Assembly (NCBI GenBank): GCA_963805925.1
Contig: CAWDWB010000010.1
Location: forward strand, 62,001 to 126,000
DNA: 64,000 nucleotides
Reading direction: 5' to 3'
Source of the DNA: CAMPKL01 sp963805925
GTDB taxonomy: Bacteria > Acidobacteriota > Terriglobia > Bryobacterales > UBA6623
Below are positions 56,077 through 64,000 of this stretch, piece by piece; the first letter of the stretch is position 1; every line of letters begins with the position of its first letter. A model generated the notes under the pieces. That model was given only the letters and a program-made list of their open reading frames with translations. It was not told where the DNA came from and ran no database searches. Both the position numbers and the translations under genes were made by a program.

Positions 56077-57435
56077 GACAGTTTATTGGATAACACAGTC
56101 GGCGGGCGCTGGGAGCAAGAAGAGATAATGGCGGCCTAGCCTCCACCCGCCGCGGATGCGCCCCGCGACCGACTTCATGGTAATCGAGTAAAGTGCGGCT
56201 CCTTCAGCACGTAGGGACCCGTGAATTCTCTCGGTTAGGCGCTCTTGTGAGGAGCGGTCAAGCACCGGAATCAACAGCGCATATTGGATTGACTCCAGCT
56301 TTAAATAGAGCACCGCAGAAAGTGGTGGCCTGATCAGGCGCTGCATAGCCTTGATAACGAGCGCATACCAGTCCCCTTCTTTAACCTCCAGGCGCTCGTG
56401 TGCTTAGGCATCGTGATCAGAGATCTCGTACTCTTGAGCGGGCACGATTCTCAGAGCGATTGCCTACGAGAGGGTATGTTCGACTATTGGGAGGCACGCG
56501 CTTCTGGGTCGTCGGCCGCTAGAACGCTTTCCCTTGCATACGACTTGTGCAGCGCTTTAGCGTAGTCAAGGAAAGATTGGCCAGGCCTGCCATGCCCCTA
56601 CCGAACGAGCGCCAAGTTCTGCGTCATCCCGGGCCCCGACCATAACCGCTTCCAACCGCTCGACAACGGTATCCATAGCTGCAGCGATTGTCTTGGCCGA
56701 CTCGAGCTCGAGCAGGCGGGGAGAATTGTGGAGTCGGCGGCAGGTCTGGAAAGAGCTCAGATAGTTAGGGCAGGTTCACCACTGTATTGCAAGTGTATAA
56801 CCGCCGCCGCCGAGACGATATCTGGGCTCCTTGCGAAATGCCGAACGTTAAGGCACTTGGCGCGGGCTGGCCTCCAGTGAGCGCCGCTGCAATGGTCTGC
56901 GAGAAGACACTGTGTTGAATACCCAGTCCCCGTGCATCGCTGGCTTGAAGCCTTTGCCCATACGCCGGAAACGGTCGTCGTCTCAGCGGCAGGCAGCGCT
57001 CCGATTCCATCGCTGCTGAACGGTCTTCGAGAGCGTGTAGCGTCGTGCCGGCTAGTGTCGCCTAGACAGTTGCCGGGGAACGACTCCCATCCAGGCCGCG
57101 AACTCGCGGCCCTCGTGAAAGGCCGCTCCGTTGCCGATCGCCGCAATGACGGCGGTCGCGGTCACCGGTCCGATGCCGGGGATCTCGACCAGCCGTCGGC
57201 AGGCCTCGTTCTCGCGAACCGCTCTTTGAATGGCGGCATCCGCTTCTTGGATGCGTTGGGACGTTTGCTCGAGTTCCATGCTCAACTGCGCCAGCAGGAA
57301 ACGCACCGCGCCGGATAGGTTCGCCTCGGCGTCTGTGAGAATCCCGGGCAAAAGGCGGCGGACCATTCCATTAGGAACTCCCGCCCCGTCCTGGCGGTCC
57401 TGCGGTGATCAGGCTGTTGCGCCAACCGCGCGATA
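56077..57435. other. Degenerate region with few intact genes
   Basis: 1.36 kb. A minus-strand ORF (56083-56346, 87 residues) starts MQRLIRPPL and is of doubtful value. Around 56510-56730 fragments in two minus-strand frames (TIAAAMDTVVERLEAVMVGARDD, then SFLDYAKALHKSYARESVLAADD) look like pieces of a small protein gene broken by frameshift. An IS110 transposase relic occupies 57052-57366. The rest holds nothing I can assign. Likely an insertion or decay site. Confidence 0.5.
57052..57366 (-). pseudogene. IS110-family transposase remnant
   Basis: About 104 codons with the C-terminal transposase_20 signature: EIPGIGPVTATAVIAAIG (helix-hairpin-helix) followed by FHEGREFAAWMGVVPRQLS. The N-terminal DEDD catalytic half is missing, and the sequence stops shortly after the VPRQ block where a TGGK-type continuation would be expected. 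No flanking repeats were seen, as is usual for IS110. Probably a dead fragment. Confidence 0.8.
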
Positions 57436-58989
57436 TTACCAGTTCGGGCGAGGGTGGCCTTTCTCATCGACGACCGCTGCCTTTGCCTCCGGCGGCAGCA
57501 CTTGCAGCGACTTCAGGAACTCAACAATGCTGTCTTGGCCTATCTTGTCGAGCGCGGCAAAATGGCTTCGCACCTCGAGCGCTTCCCCCGCATGAGCGAG
57601 CGTCGCCTCTCGCAGCGTCGTGAACTTGCCGTGATGGAAGTAGGGCCTCTCATTGGCTGCGCCCCAGAGTTTCTTCGTCAAGAAGCGGCCATTGCCAGCG
57701 AAGAAGTCGGCGGATCCGCCGGGCGCGTTGATGTCTAGCGCCTCGCGGTTCGGATCGTCGGAGCCGCTGGTGATGTCGTGCAGCTTCAGGTCGGTGAACG
57801 CCGGGACCATCACCACGCCGCCTGACGGCTGCAGTCTGCGTCCGGGCAGTTTCTTGTCCGTCAGGTCCATCGCCACCGGCGGCGCCTGGCCGGTTTGCAG
57901 GTTCCCCACCGGGTTGAACGGGTTCGGTTCAGTGTAGATCCAACCTTTTTCGTCGAGCGGCAGCGCCTTAATATGGCAATTAGAGCAGCCCACTTCTTCA
58001 AACAGCGCTTCGCCGACGCGAATCGCTTCTTCAATCTCACGATCCCTGGGGACCACTTGGCCAGGAACCTGTAGTGCAGCCTGCCAAAGAGACGCGGCGG
58101 TGATGTCCGCGATCGTCAGCTCGTTGACTATGCCGTCTTGATCCGCGTCATATCCTGTCCCAAAGCGCTCTTCCGACTGCATGCCATGGTGATGGTTAAA
58201 GGCGTTGTTGGTGAACTGACGCAACGAAACCACCGAACCGCTTTGGTGAAACGGTTGGATGATTAGACTCGGAAGCGGCCCAGCCAAGCTCTGACGGGGC
58301 AGTCCCTCGACCTGTGAGAGGTCGAAGGTGACCCCGTCGTTCTTTAGCCGTAGAACGCCGAAATCGACCCCCTTCGTCACCAGAGCCGATGCTCCTCCAG
58401 GCGGCAGCGCATCGCGTATGGCCTGAAGATCGGAGGTCATCTGGCGGGCCAACATCTCGATGTAGCCGGAGCCAAACATTCCGACGGTCGCACGGTAGTT
58501 GCCGACGTTGCTCATGGTCACGAAGCTGCCGTTCTCAGCGACCGCTCCGCGCAGGGGGATCCCGTCGGCGTGGTCGAAACTCACGGCGTCGAATCTCTGA
58601 CCGGCAACGAACACGCCAGTCACGAAATCGCCACCGCCGCCCGCGAAGGGCAGGTTGTGGCACCCGGCGCATCCATTGGAGTCCATCGCCGAGACCCGGT
58701 TGAAGTTGCGCGGAAAAGTTAGCGGAGAGATTGGATCGGCGAGCGGTCCTCCGGTTCCGTCCGTATGGGGCCGCCCGCCGCCCTCTTCCACCGTCCAGAT
58801 GGAGGTGAACGATTGCCTCCCGCGATCCAACAGTTCGTCCAGCGGCAGAAGATGCTCGTCGCCGTTTTGCAGATGAACATAGCCTGAGGTCTCTTCGCCG
58901 ATCTGAGCCACGAGATTCGCGGCGGATCCAAGAAGGAAAAGACCTACTGCCGTCAGCAATCGAACCTCGATGGATGCAAATCTTCCCAT
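57436..58989 (-). CDS. Di-heme oxidoreductase (DHOR family)
   Basis: 517 residues. Signal peptide about 1-28 (LLTAVGLFLLGSAANLVAQ). Two heme c motifs: C107-AG-C110-H (CAGCHNLPFAGGG) and C335-SN-C338-H. A Ca-site-like DADQDGIVNE lies between them. The C-terminal YFHHGKFTTLREATLAH and IVEFLKSLQ blocks match the di-haem oxidoreductase/thiol oxidoreductase family related to cytochrome c peroxidase and MauG. It acts in the periplasm on an unknown substrate. A truncated copy of its N-terminus and two barrel proteins lie just upstream. Confidence 0.9.
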   Translation of the reverse strand: MGRFASIEVRLLTAVGLFLLGSAANLVAQIGEETSGYVHLQNGDEHLLPLDELLDRGRQSFTSIWTVEEGGGRPHTDGTGGPLADPISPLTFPRNFNRVSAMDSNGCAGCHNLPFAGGGGDFVTGVFVAGQRFDAVSFDHADGIPLRGAVAENGSFVTMSNVGNYRATVGMFGSGYIEMLARQMTSDLQAIRDALPPGGASALVTKGVDFGVLRLKNDGVTFDLSQVEGLPRQSLAGPLPSLIIQPFHQSGSVVSLRQFTNNAFNHHHGMQSEERFGTGYDADQDGIVNELTIADITAASLWQAALQVPGQVVPRDREIEEAIRVGEALFEEVGCSNCHIKALPLDEKGWIYTEPNPFNPVGNLQTGQAPPVAMDLTDKKLPGRRLQPSGGVVMVPAFTDLKLHDITSGSDDPNREALDINAPGGSADFFAGNGRFLTKKLWGAANERPYFHHGKFTTLREATLAHAGEALEVRSHFAALDKIGQDSIVEFLKSLQVLPPEAKAAVVDEKGHPRPNW

Positions 58990-59103
58990 GAGACGCCACC
59001 TCCCAAACGACTTGGCTCGCGGACTGCCCGAACAGCATCGGGCTTCAACTCCGGACGCGGCTGAGGCCCGCGCCTCGGCTACAGGTTCTTGGTCAGCGCG
59101 CTG

Positions 59104-59754
59104 CTAGTCCCGACCGTTCGCGAAGTCAAAGTGAAAGCGGAAATTCGGCGCGTTCAGGCCGTTAAGCGCGAACTTGCTCGTATTCGTACCGATTGTCTCC
59201 ATGATTTCCTCGCCCTGGGCCCGGCTGTATCGTCCCGTGCCGCCAATGATCGCGCGGACGAACGTCTCCGGTGCGCCTTCGGGCCCCTGGGTCGTGAGCG
59301 TATCCTTGGACCACAAGTTGTCGCTCGACAGCGGTTCAAGCACGTAGTCCTGAATATTCATGGTGATCGGCAGCGGCCGGCCGGGATGCCTAACGAACCA
59401 ACCGCGACAGAACCAGACGCCAGTTGCGGGAGGCGCTGAATCCAAGTCGAACTCGATGCCGTCGGGGATCGTCCAAGCGGGAAAGATCAGGCCCTCGACG
59501 TTAAAGCTAGTGCCGCGCAGGTCGCCATTCTGAAAGTCGAGCGCGCCGCTGAAATTGGGTGCGAAGGTCGTACCATCACACGCCACATCGAGAACTAGGG
59601 AACTGCCGCGTCCTCCCCCTTGTCCTTTGGCCGGCTGGGGGCGCCACATCGCCGCGACGGCAGCCGCGAGGGCAGAGGTGCCCAGTATATTCCGGCGGCC
59701 GGTCTTCTGATCCAACCCACGCGTTTTTTCGACAGTCTTCTTCTTGTCGTTCAT
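59104..59754 (-). CDS. Exported allene-oxide-cyclase/dirigent-like barrel protein, copy 1
   Basis: 216 residues from the ATG at 59754 (GAGGTAG site five bases upstream). A Tat-like leader (TGRRNILGTSALAAAVAAM) precedes a beta-barrel domain. The pattern VRAIIGGTGRYSRAQGEEIMET resembles the allene-oxide-cyclase/dirigent fold, where a GGTGxYxxAxG strand pair is characteristic. No catalytic residues can be assigned. It lies between two oxidoreductase sequences, suggesting it acts on the product or steers the reaction of the di-heme enzyme. Confidence 0.75.
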   Translation of the reverse strand: MNDKKKTVEKTRGLDQKTGRRNILGTSALAAAVAAMWRPQPAKGQGGGRGSSLVLDVACDGTTFAPNFSGALDFQNGDLRGTSFNVEGLIFPAWTIPDGIEFDLDSAPPATGVWFCRGWFVRHPGRPLPITMNIQDYVLEPLSSDNLWSKDTLTTQGPEGAPETFVRAIIGGTGRYSRAQGEEIMETIGTNTSKFALNGLNAPNFRFHFDFANGRD

Positions 59755-59782
59755 ATCTACCTCGCATTCCTTGTTCCAGTAC

Positions 59783-60046
59783 TTAAACGTCGCTCCGCCA
59801 AGCAGGGCGACCAGTTGCCCCCTCCGCCTGCGGACGCCCGCCACCCTCCCCGACGGTCCAAATTGCGGAGAAAGACTGCCGTCCGCGAGCCAATAGCTCG
59901 TCGAGAGGGAGGAGGTACTCTTCGCCGTGGAGGTGATCGTCCCCCGATGTTTCGCTCCCGATTTGGGCCAAGAGCGGGTGTGGCTTCGTCAGTAGGCAGC
60001 AAGCAACCGCCAAGAAAACTTTCCCTATGGCTATTGACGTGCGCAT
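59783..60046 (-). pseudogene. Truncated copy of the di-heme oxidoreductase N-terminus
   Basis: 87 codons from the ATG at 60046 (a frame-compatible start also lies at 60094). A signal peptide ends at LLAQIGSETSG; then HLHGEEYLLPLDELLARGRQSF and SAIWTVGEGGGRP closely follow residues 30-73 of the intact DHOR (HLLPLDELLDRGRQSF, SIWTVEEGGGRP). The similarity stops just before the first heme motif and a stop follows 13 codons later, so the enzyme is lost. Signal of an old tandem duplication. Confidence 0.8.
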
Positions 60047-60123
60047 CGTTTTTCTCTGGGTTGAAAATCGTTGCAGGGAAAGAGAACGGTTCACTTCTAG
60101 GCGAACCGTTTGTCCTAGGCCGA

Positions 60124-60711
60124 TTACTTGGTGATGACATAGACCTCGAGTTCTTCACTGAGCGTCAACGCACCAGAAGCGTTGTGGCCCCTGACCTGTT
60201 GGCGCTGGACGCCCCCCGCGGTCAGAAAGTCTCCCGTCCCTCCACTGACGGCGCGCTGGACGATGCCGTCGACGGTTTCGTACCCGGCAGTCACGATCGT
60301 TTGGGCGCCGTAACCGGAGTCTTCGCCGAAGCTGAAGATCTGGGTGGAGACGACCCATTCACCAGCCGCGGTTTCAGCACCGTTGCCGATAAAGTGACCC
60401 CAGCAAGTCCACTCGCCAATCACTCGGTTGGGGAATTCGGGAGAACCGTCGGGATTCGTGCCGTTGTTGAGGCTCCCAACAATCGTTCCCGCAGGATAGA
60501 TATAACCCTGGACAACGAAAGGATTTCCGAAGGCCGGAAGGCCGCCGGAGACAGGCGCTTCATCGAAGGAGAACCGCGTAAAGTCTTGCGAGACTTCGAC
60601 CTGGATCACTTGGAAAGGCTTGTGGGTGGGCTGAGCGTGTGCTGCTCCAGCCGCAAGAATCAGAAGAGTAACTGTTGAGAATGCTATCGCTGCCATGCCT
60701 TTGAATTTCAT
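60124..60711 (-). CDS. Exported allene-oxide-cyclase/dirigent-like barrel protein, copy 2
   Basis: 195 residues with a Sec signal peptide (MAAIAFSTVTLLILAAGAAHAQ). The barrel pattern mirrors copy 1: a Pro/Gly YIYPAGTI strand, WTCWGHFI aligned with copy 1's WFCRGWFV, and RAVSGGTGDFLTAGGVQRQ aligned with RAIIGGTGRYSRAQGEEIM. Sequence identity is moderate, so the two are old paralogues. It precedes the oxidoreductase remnant as copy 1 precedes the intact oxidoreductase. Confidence 0.75.
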   Translation of the reverse strand: MKFKGMAAIAFSTVTLLILAAGAAHAQPTHKPFQVIQVEVSQDFTRFSFDEAPVSGGLPAFGNPFVVQGYIYPAGTIVGSLNNGTNPDGSPEFPNRVIGEWTCWGHFIGNGAETAAGEWVVSTQIFSFGEDSGYGAQTIVTAGYETVDGIVQRAVSGGTGDFLTAGGVQRQQVRGHNASGALTLSEELEVYVITK

Positions 60712-60891
60712 GTTTTGATTCCTCGCCAGGGTTTGAAGTTGACGTGCGGATTCCAGACTAGGCGTCGGGTTTGGGTCAACCCAAGTAAAAAGACGTAGTT
60801 AACGGTAAAACGCCGTTTAGAATTAATGGCTTAGCCGCTTGTCTCCGTTGCGTTCGGGTGTTAAGGTCAGTGGCGTCCATCGAGAACTCCC

Positions 60892-63096
60892 ATGCTTGAG
60901 CACGAGGCCAGCCTCGACCGCAAGCCCTCCACCGCGGAAGTCCGCCGCGAATTAGAGGCGGCGCTCGACAGTAAAGAATTCCGAGATGCGCCGCGGATGG
61001 CGCAATTCCTCCGCTATATCGTTGAGGAATCACTTGCCGGGCGATCCGACGGACTGAAGGAATACACGATCGGCGTCGCCGTATTCGGACGCCGCGAGTC
61101 GTTCGACCCTCGATTGGACCCTGTGGTCCGCGTCCAAGCTCGGAACTTGCGACACCGGTTGGCCCGATTCTACGCGCGAGAAAAGTGCGAATCAGGAGTT
61201 ATCATCAGCGTTCCTCTCGGAGGCTATGCGCCCCACTTTGGCGTTCGGCCGCGCAACGAGACGGCGCCGGGCGAGAAGGCCCCTGATCCGATCGAGTTCC
61301 CCGTGCTCCCGGCTGCTCCATCGCCCCCGAGCGAACTCGATGGGCGGCGACTCTTGCCTTGGGCAGGAGCAGCGGTCCTAGCGGCATCCCTATTAAGCGT
61401 CTCCGCTCTTTACTTGAGCGAGGCTCCGGTTGAGCGTTCCGTCGAGAAGCGGTCGTTCACGCCAACCGGACTAGTCGCATTTCGCGCCGGCTTTTCAGGC
61501 GGTGAAACGGTCGTCATTTCGCCGGACGGTCAGCATATCGCTTACGTGGCCGACGACGGCGGCGATCAGGCGCTTTGGATTAAGGATGCCGATCAGTTTG
61601 AGCCGCGCAAGCTGCCGGGAACAGAGGGAGCCCAAGGCGCTTTCTGGTCTCCTGATGGCCGCTTTATCGGATTCGCCTCAGGCGGGGAGCTCAAGAGAGT
61701 CGCCGTGGAAGGCGGGCCAACGTTCAGGCTTTGCAGTTTCAATGGAGACTACTACGGAGGCACGTGGAGCCCTGACGGGCAGTCGATCGCCTTCTCCGCT
61801 AGCATCAACGGGCCCGAGGGGATACTCGAGGTCCCCGCCCTGGGGGGCGAGGCGGAGTTGCTCTTCAATCGGCTCGTAACGGAAAAGGGACCGGCAAATA
61901 CGGAACCGCACTACCTGCCGCAGGAAGCAGGCGCCCAAAGCCTGCTCTTTGGCGTGATGGGTTCCGCAGGCATACCAGACATCGCTCTCCACAACTTTGA
62001 AACGGGCAAGTCCGTCATTCTCGCCGAAGGCTGGGGACCGGTCTACTCTCCCAGCGGGCACATTCTCTATCGCGTGGAAGACGACGGCTTGTGGGCGCTG
62101 CCCTTTTCCTTGGACAGCCTCCGGGTGACGGGGGAGCCCTTTCCCGTCGCCAAGAATGCCAGCATTGGCAGCGTGTCGCAGAATGGAACCCTTGTGTACG
62201 TCCATGCCTGGGGGGAGGGACGGAGTCAGATGATTTGGGTCGACCGGGCAGGCGAGAAGGTCGGCGAGATCGGGGCTCCCCAGAAGAGGATGCTATGGCC
62301 GGCGCTTTCGCCCGATGAGAGCCGCGTGGCCGTTCGATCTCCCGAGGCCGGAAGCAACGACATCTGGCTACATGAAACCAAGCGGCCAGTGAAGCAGCGG
62401 CTCACGTATGAAAACACAGGCGACTACCGGCCATTCTGGTCGCACGACAACAGTCGAATCGTCTTGCAATCCAGCGGCCCTGACGGCCGCGGCGGCCTCT
62501 ACAGTATGCCGGCTGACGGCTCGGGTGAGATGGAGTTGTTGGTCGACAGGACGCTAGAGGGGTTCCCGCGCCCCTGGGGCTCGTCCCGGGACGGAAAGTA
62601 TTTCGTCTATACGGTCTTTCCCGATGGCGGGGGCAGCGCCATCCGATACCGCATGCGCAACAGCGATTACCAAGAGGTCTTGGCGACTCCATTCCATATC
62701 GACGCAGTGAGCTTGTCGCCTGACAGCCGGTTCGTGGCCTACTGCTCGGACGAGTCGGGAGAGGTCCAGGTATATGTCAGCGAGTTTCCTTCGGGAACCG
62801 GGAAGAAGCGCGTATCGATTAAGAGCGGTTGCCGCCCCCGATGGAGCCGCGACGGCTCGGAGTTGTACTACGTCGCGAATGAAACGAATACTCTCATGAC
62901 GATGAAGATCACGACGGCGCCGACTTTCTCGGCGAGCGTGCCGACGCCGCCATTTACGAACCGTCCCGTACTCGGGTTTTACGATGTTTCCAGCGACGGC
63001 CGTTTCGTCGTCGTCGACTTTGCGGATACCCCGGACGAGGCGTCAATTCAGATCGTCGAGAACTGGTACGAGGAGTTCCGGGATCGGGAGCAGTAG
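60892..63096 (+). CDS. Membrane-anchored protein with N-terminal regulator-like domain and TolB/WD40-like propeller
   Basis: 734 residues. N-terminal ~115 residues have a conserved pattern (FLRYIVEESLAGRSDGLKEYTIGVAVFGR, DPRLDPVVRVQARNLRHRLARFY, SVPLGGYAPHF cited in parts of at most 20) widespread in Acidobacteriota and of unknown role, perhaps DNA binding. One helix (PWAGAAVLAASLLSVSALY, ~150-168) crosses the membrane; the rest is PD40/TolB-like repeats (VISPDGQHIAYVADDGG, SPDGRFIGFASGG, SLSPDSRFVAYCSDESG). Plausibly a one-component sensor with a periplasmic propeller. Divergent from the barrel/oxidoreductase cluster, so it may control it (inference). Confidence 0.82.
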   Translation: MLEHEASLDRKPSTAEVRRELEAALDSKEFRDAPRMAQFLRYIVEESLAGRSDGLKEYTIGVAVFGRRESFDPRLDPVVRVQARNLRHRLARFYAREKCESGVIISVPLGGYAPHFGVRPRNETAPGEKAPDPIEFPVLPAAPSPPSELDGRRLLPWAGAAVLAASLLSVSALYLSEAPVERSVEKRSFTPTGLVAFRAGFSGGETVVISPDGQHIAYVADDGGDQALWIKDADQFEPRKLPGTEGAQGAFWSPDGRFIGFASGGELKRVAVEGGPTFRLCSFNGDYYGGTWSPDGQSIAFSASINGPEGILEVPALGGEAELLFNRLVTEKGPANTEPHYLPQEAGAQSLLFGVMGSAGIPDIALHNFETGKSVILAEGWGPVYSPSGHILYRVEDDGLWALPFSLDSLRVTGEPFPVAKNASIGSVSQNGTLVYVHAWGEGRSQMIWVDRAGEKVGEIGAPQKRMLWPALSPDESRVAVRSPEAGSNDIWLHETKRPVKQRLTYENTGDYRPFWSHDNSRIVLQSSGPDGRGGLYSMPADGSGEMELLVDRTLEGFPRPWGSSRDGKYFVYTVFPDGGGSAIRYRMRNSDYQEVLATPFHIDAVSLSPDSRFVAYCSDESGEVQVYVSEFPSGTGKKRVSIKSGCRPRWSRDGSELYYVANETNTLMTMKITTAPTFSASVPTPPFTNRPVLGFYDVSSDGRFVVVDFADTPDEASIQIVENWYEEFRDREQ

Positions 63097-63238
63097 AAAC
63101 CTTCAAGCCCTGCCCCTGGCGGCATGATCTGGAGCGGCTTCCTACAAGTCCGCAGATAGGAATCAACCCCTCAAATCTGGCCCTTGGCGTGGTCGAAAGA
63201 CTACGGCCCCATTGAAGCTGGTGGGATGCACTTCCAAC

Positions 63239-64000
63239 ATGCAGCAGTTGGCTGCCAACCGGCCGGACTACTCAGGAACGGCTTCAAGGTGTATCATCCC
63301 AGCCATTCCCAAACAGAAAGGCCTCCGGAAACTCACACAACGTACAAGCGGGTCGCACTACTCGTTCTGGTTGGACGGCCGGCGGATCACCACACAGCAC
63401 TCAAACCTCAAGGCCGTTGAGGTCTGGCGGCTCGAGTACATGACGGGAGAGGCGATGGGAGTGCAGTCAGTCAAGCAAGAGGGCTGCACTCTCAACGACA
63501 TTTTCGACCTAGTCGAGCGCGACCACCAAGACAAGCCGACGGTCGACTCAACACTGTCGCGGCTGAAGAGGCTCCGCAGGTTCTTCGGCAAAATGCGCGT
63601 TGTCGAGCTACGTGAGAATCATATCTCGGCCTACCGGGCCGGCCGGGTGCGTGGGCTGCGCTTCGGCAGGCCAGTCGAGCCCGCCTCAGTCAACCGCGAA
63701 CTGGAACTACTCAGGCGCGGGCTCAACCTCGGGAAAAGGGCCACGCCTCCCCTTGTCCTTCATGCGCCATTCGTCAAGATGGTCCGCGAGGAGAACATCC
63801 GCACGCAGCGGATCACGCATGACCAATACCTCGCTCTTGTCGACGTACTGCCGACCCCAGCCAAGGAGGCCGCAGTCATCGCTTATCACATCGGATGGCG
63901 TAGCGGCGCGATCTTCGGGTTGGACTGGGATCGGGTCGATTGGGCTGACAAGGTGATCCGGCCACCGTCCAGCCAGGAGAAGAGCAAGCGCGTAGGGACT
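63239..64000 (+). CDS. Tyrosine recombinase / integrase (partial, runs off the window)
   Basis: 254 residues visible from the ATG at 63239; a GTG at 63221 is an alternative start. An N-terminal DNA-binding region (SHYSFWLDGRRITTQHSNLKAVEVW) is followed by a SAM-like core-binding domain (STLSRLKRLRRFF, VNRELELLRRGLN) and the start of the catalytic domain with the first catalytic Arg in HIGWRSGAIFGLDWDRVDW. The remaining catalytic residues are past the edge. Likely the left border of an integrated element extending to the right. Confidence 0.85.
   Translation, partial: MQQLAANRPDYSGTASRCIIPAIPKQKGLRKLTQRTSGSHYSFWLDGRRITTQHSNLKAVEVWRLEYMTGEAMGVQSVKQEGCTLNDIFDLVERDHQDKPTVDSTLSRLKRLRRFFGKMRVVELRENHISAYRAGRVRGLRFGRPVEPASVNRELELLRRGLNLGKRATPPLVLHAPFVKMVREENIRTQRITHDQYLALVDVLPTPAKEAAVIAYHIGWRSGAIFGLDWDRVDWADKVIRPPSSQEKSKRVGT

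Overview
The window looks like a chromosomal segment of an Acidobacteriota bacterium, most likely from the Solibacter/Bryobacter side of the phylum. DNA is GC-rich. Pointers are a protein with a TIGR03437 ('Solibacter') C-terminal domain, a full exosortase/PEP-CTERM exopolysaccharide locus, DUF1501 and PSD1-type cytochrome proteins, secreted sulfatases, and a long N-terminal-domain/WD40-like protein of a type common in this group. No plasmid or phage backbone is seen; one integrase enters at the right edge and one IS110 relic lies near 57 kb.

Layout. 1-9.6 kb: exported catabolism (PSD1/DUF1501 pair, exported HpaI-type aldolase, Tat-type mannonate dehydratase relative, sulfatase, FkbM methyltransferase) and a LysR gene divergent from a cupin/serine hydrolase pair. 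9.76 kb: tRNA-Lys(CTT). 10-25.1 kb: exosortase/exopolysaccharide locus: outer-membrane export protein, 12-repeat NHL protein, PrsT-like TPR lipoprotein, then on the other strand EpsI, exosortase, polyprenyl glycosylphosphotransferase and an outer-membrane barrel, then again forward a Wzz/GNVR chain-length protein, a CpsD-like tyrosine kinase with a frameshift, and an unknown exported protein. 25-33.7 kb: housekeeping (MurJ, zinc-ribbon coiled coil, acyl-CoA dehydrogenase, PlsC-FolC-AccD). 33.8-42.3 kb: a broken PEP-CTERM lectin gene (a possible exosortase substrate), a UBP zinc finger beside a cNMP/glutaredoxin/TrxR fusion, an exported polysaccharide pyruvyl transferase relative, a cell-wall CHAP protein, a second sulfatase, twin PepSY-type membrane proteins, and LepB.

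42.3-51.7 kb: a possible orphan structured RNA on the plus strand, then RdgB-Rph-small membrane protein-Pgi (Pgi is interrupted by three single-base insertions), PgsA, PilZ, an SDR, a membrane-anchored patatin and GlnA. 51.8-56.1 kb: five-heme cytochrome/TPR protein, Gfo/Idh/MocA oxidoreductase, cyclophilin-like protein. 56.1-57.4 kb: degenerate region with an IS110 remnant. 57.4-60.7 kb: a duplicated module of allene-oxide-cyclase/dirigent-like barrel proteins and di-heme oxidoreductases, one oxidoreductase copy reduced to its N-terminus. 60.9-64 kb: a WD40-like sensor protein and the start of a tyrosine recombinase.

The most interesting parts are the duplicated barrel/di-heme module, the redox-centre-less TrxR fusion paired with a UBP finger, the exosortase locus with its broken substrate gene, and the orphan plus-strand transcript unit between lepB and rdgB. 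Seven inferred single-base indels in three otherwise well-preserved genes mean that sequencing or assembly error must be considered before calling these pseudogenes.
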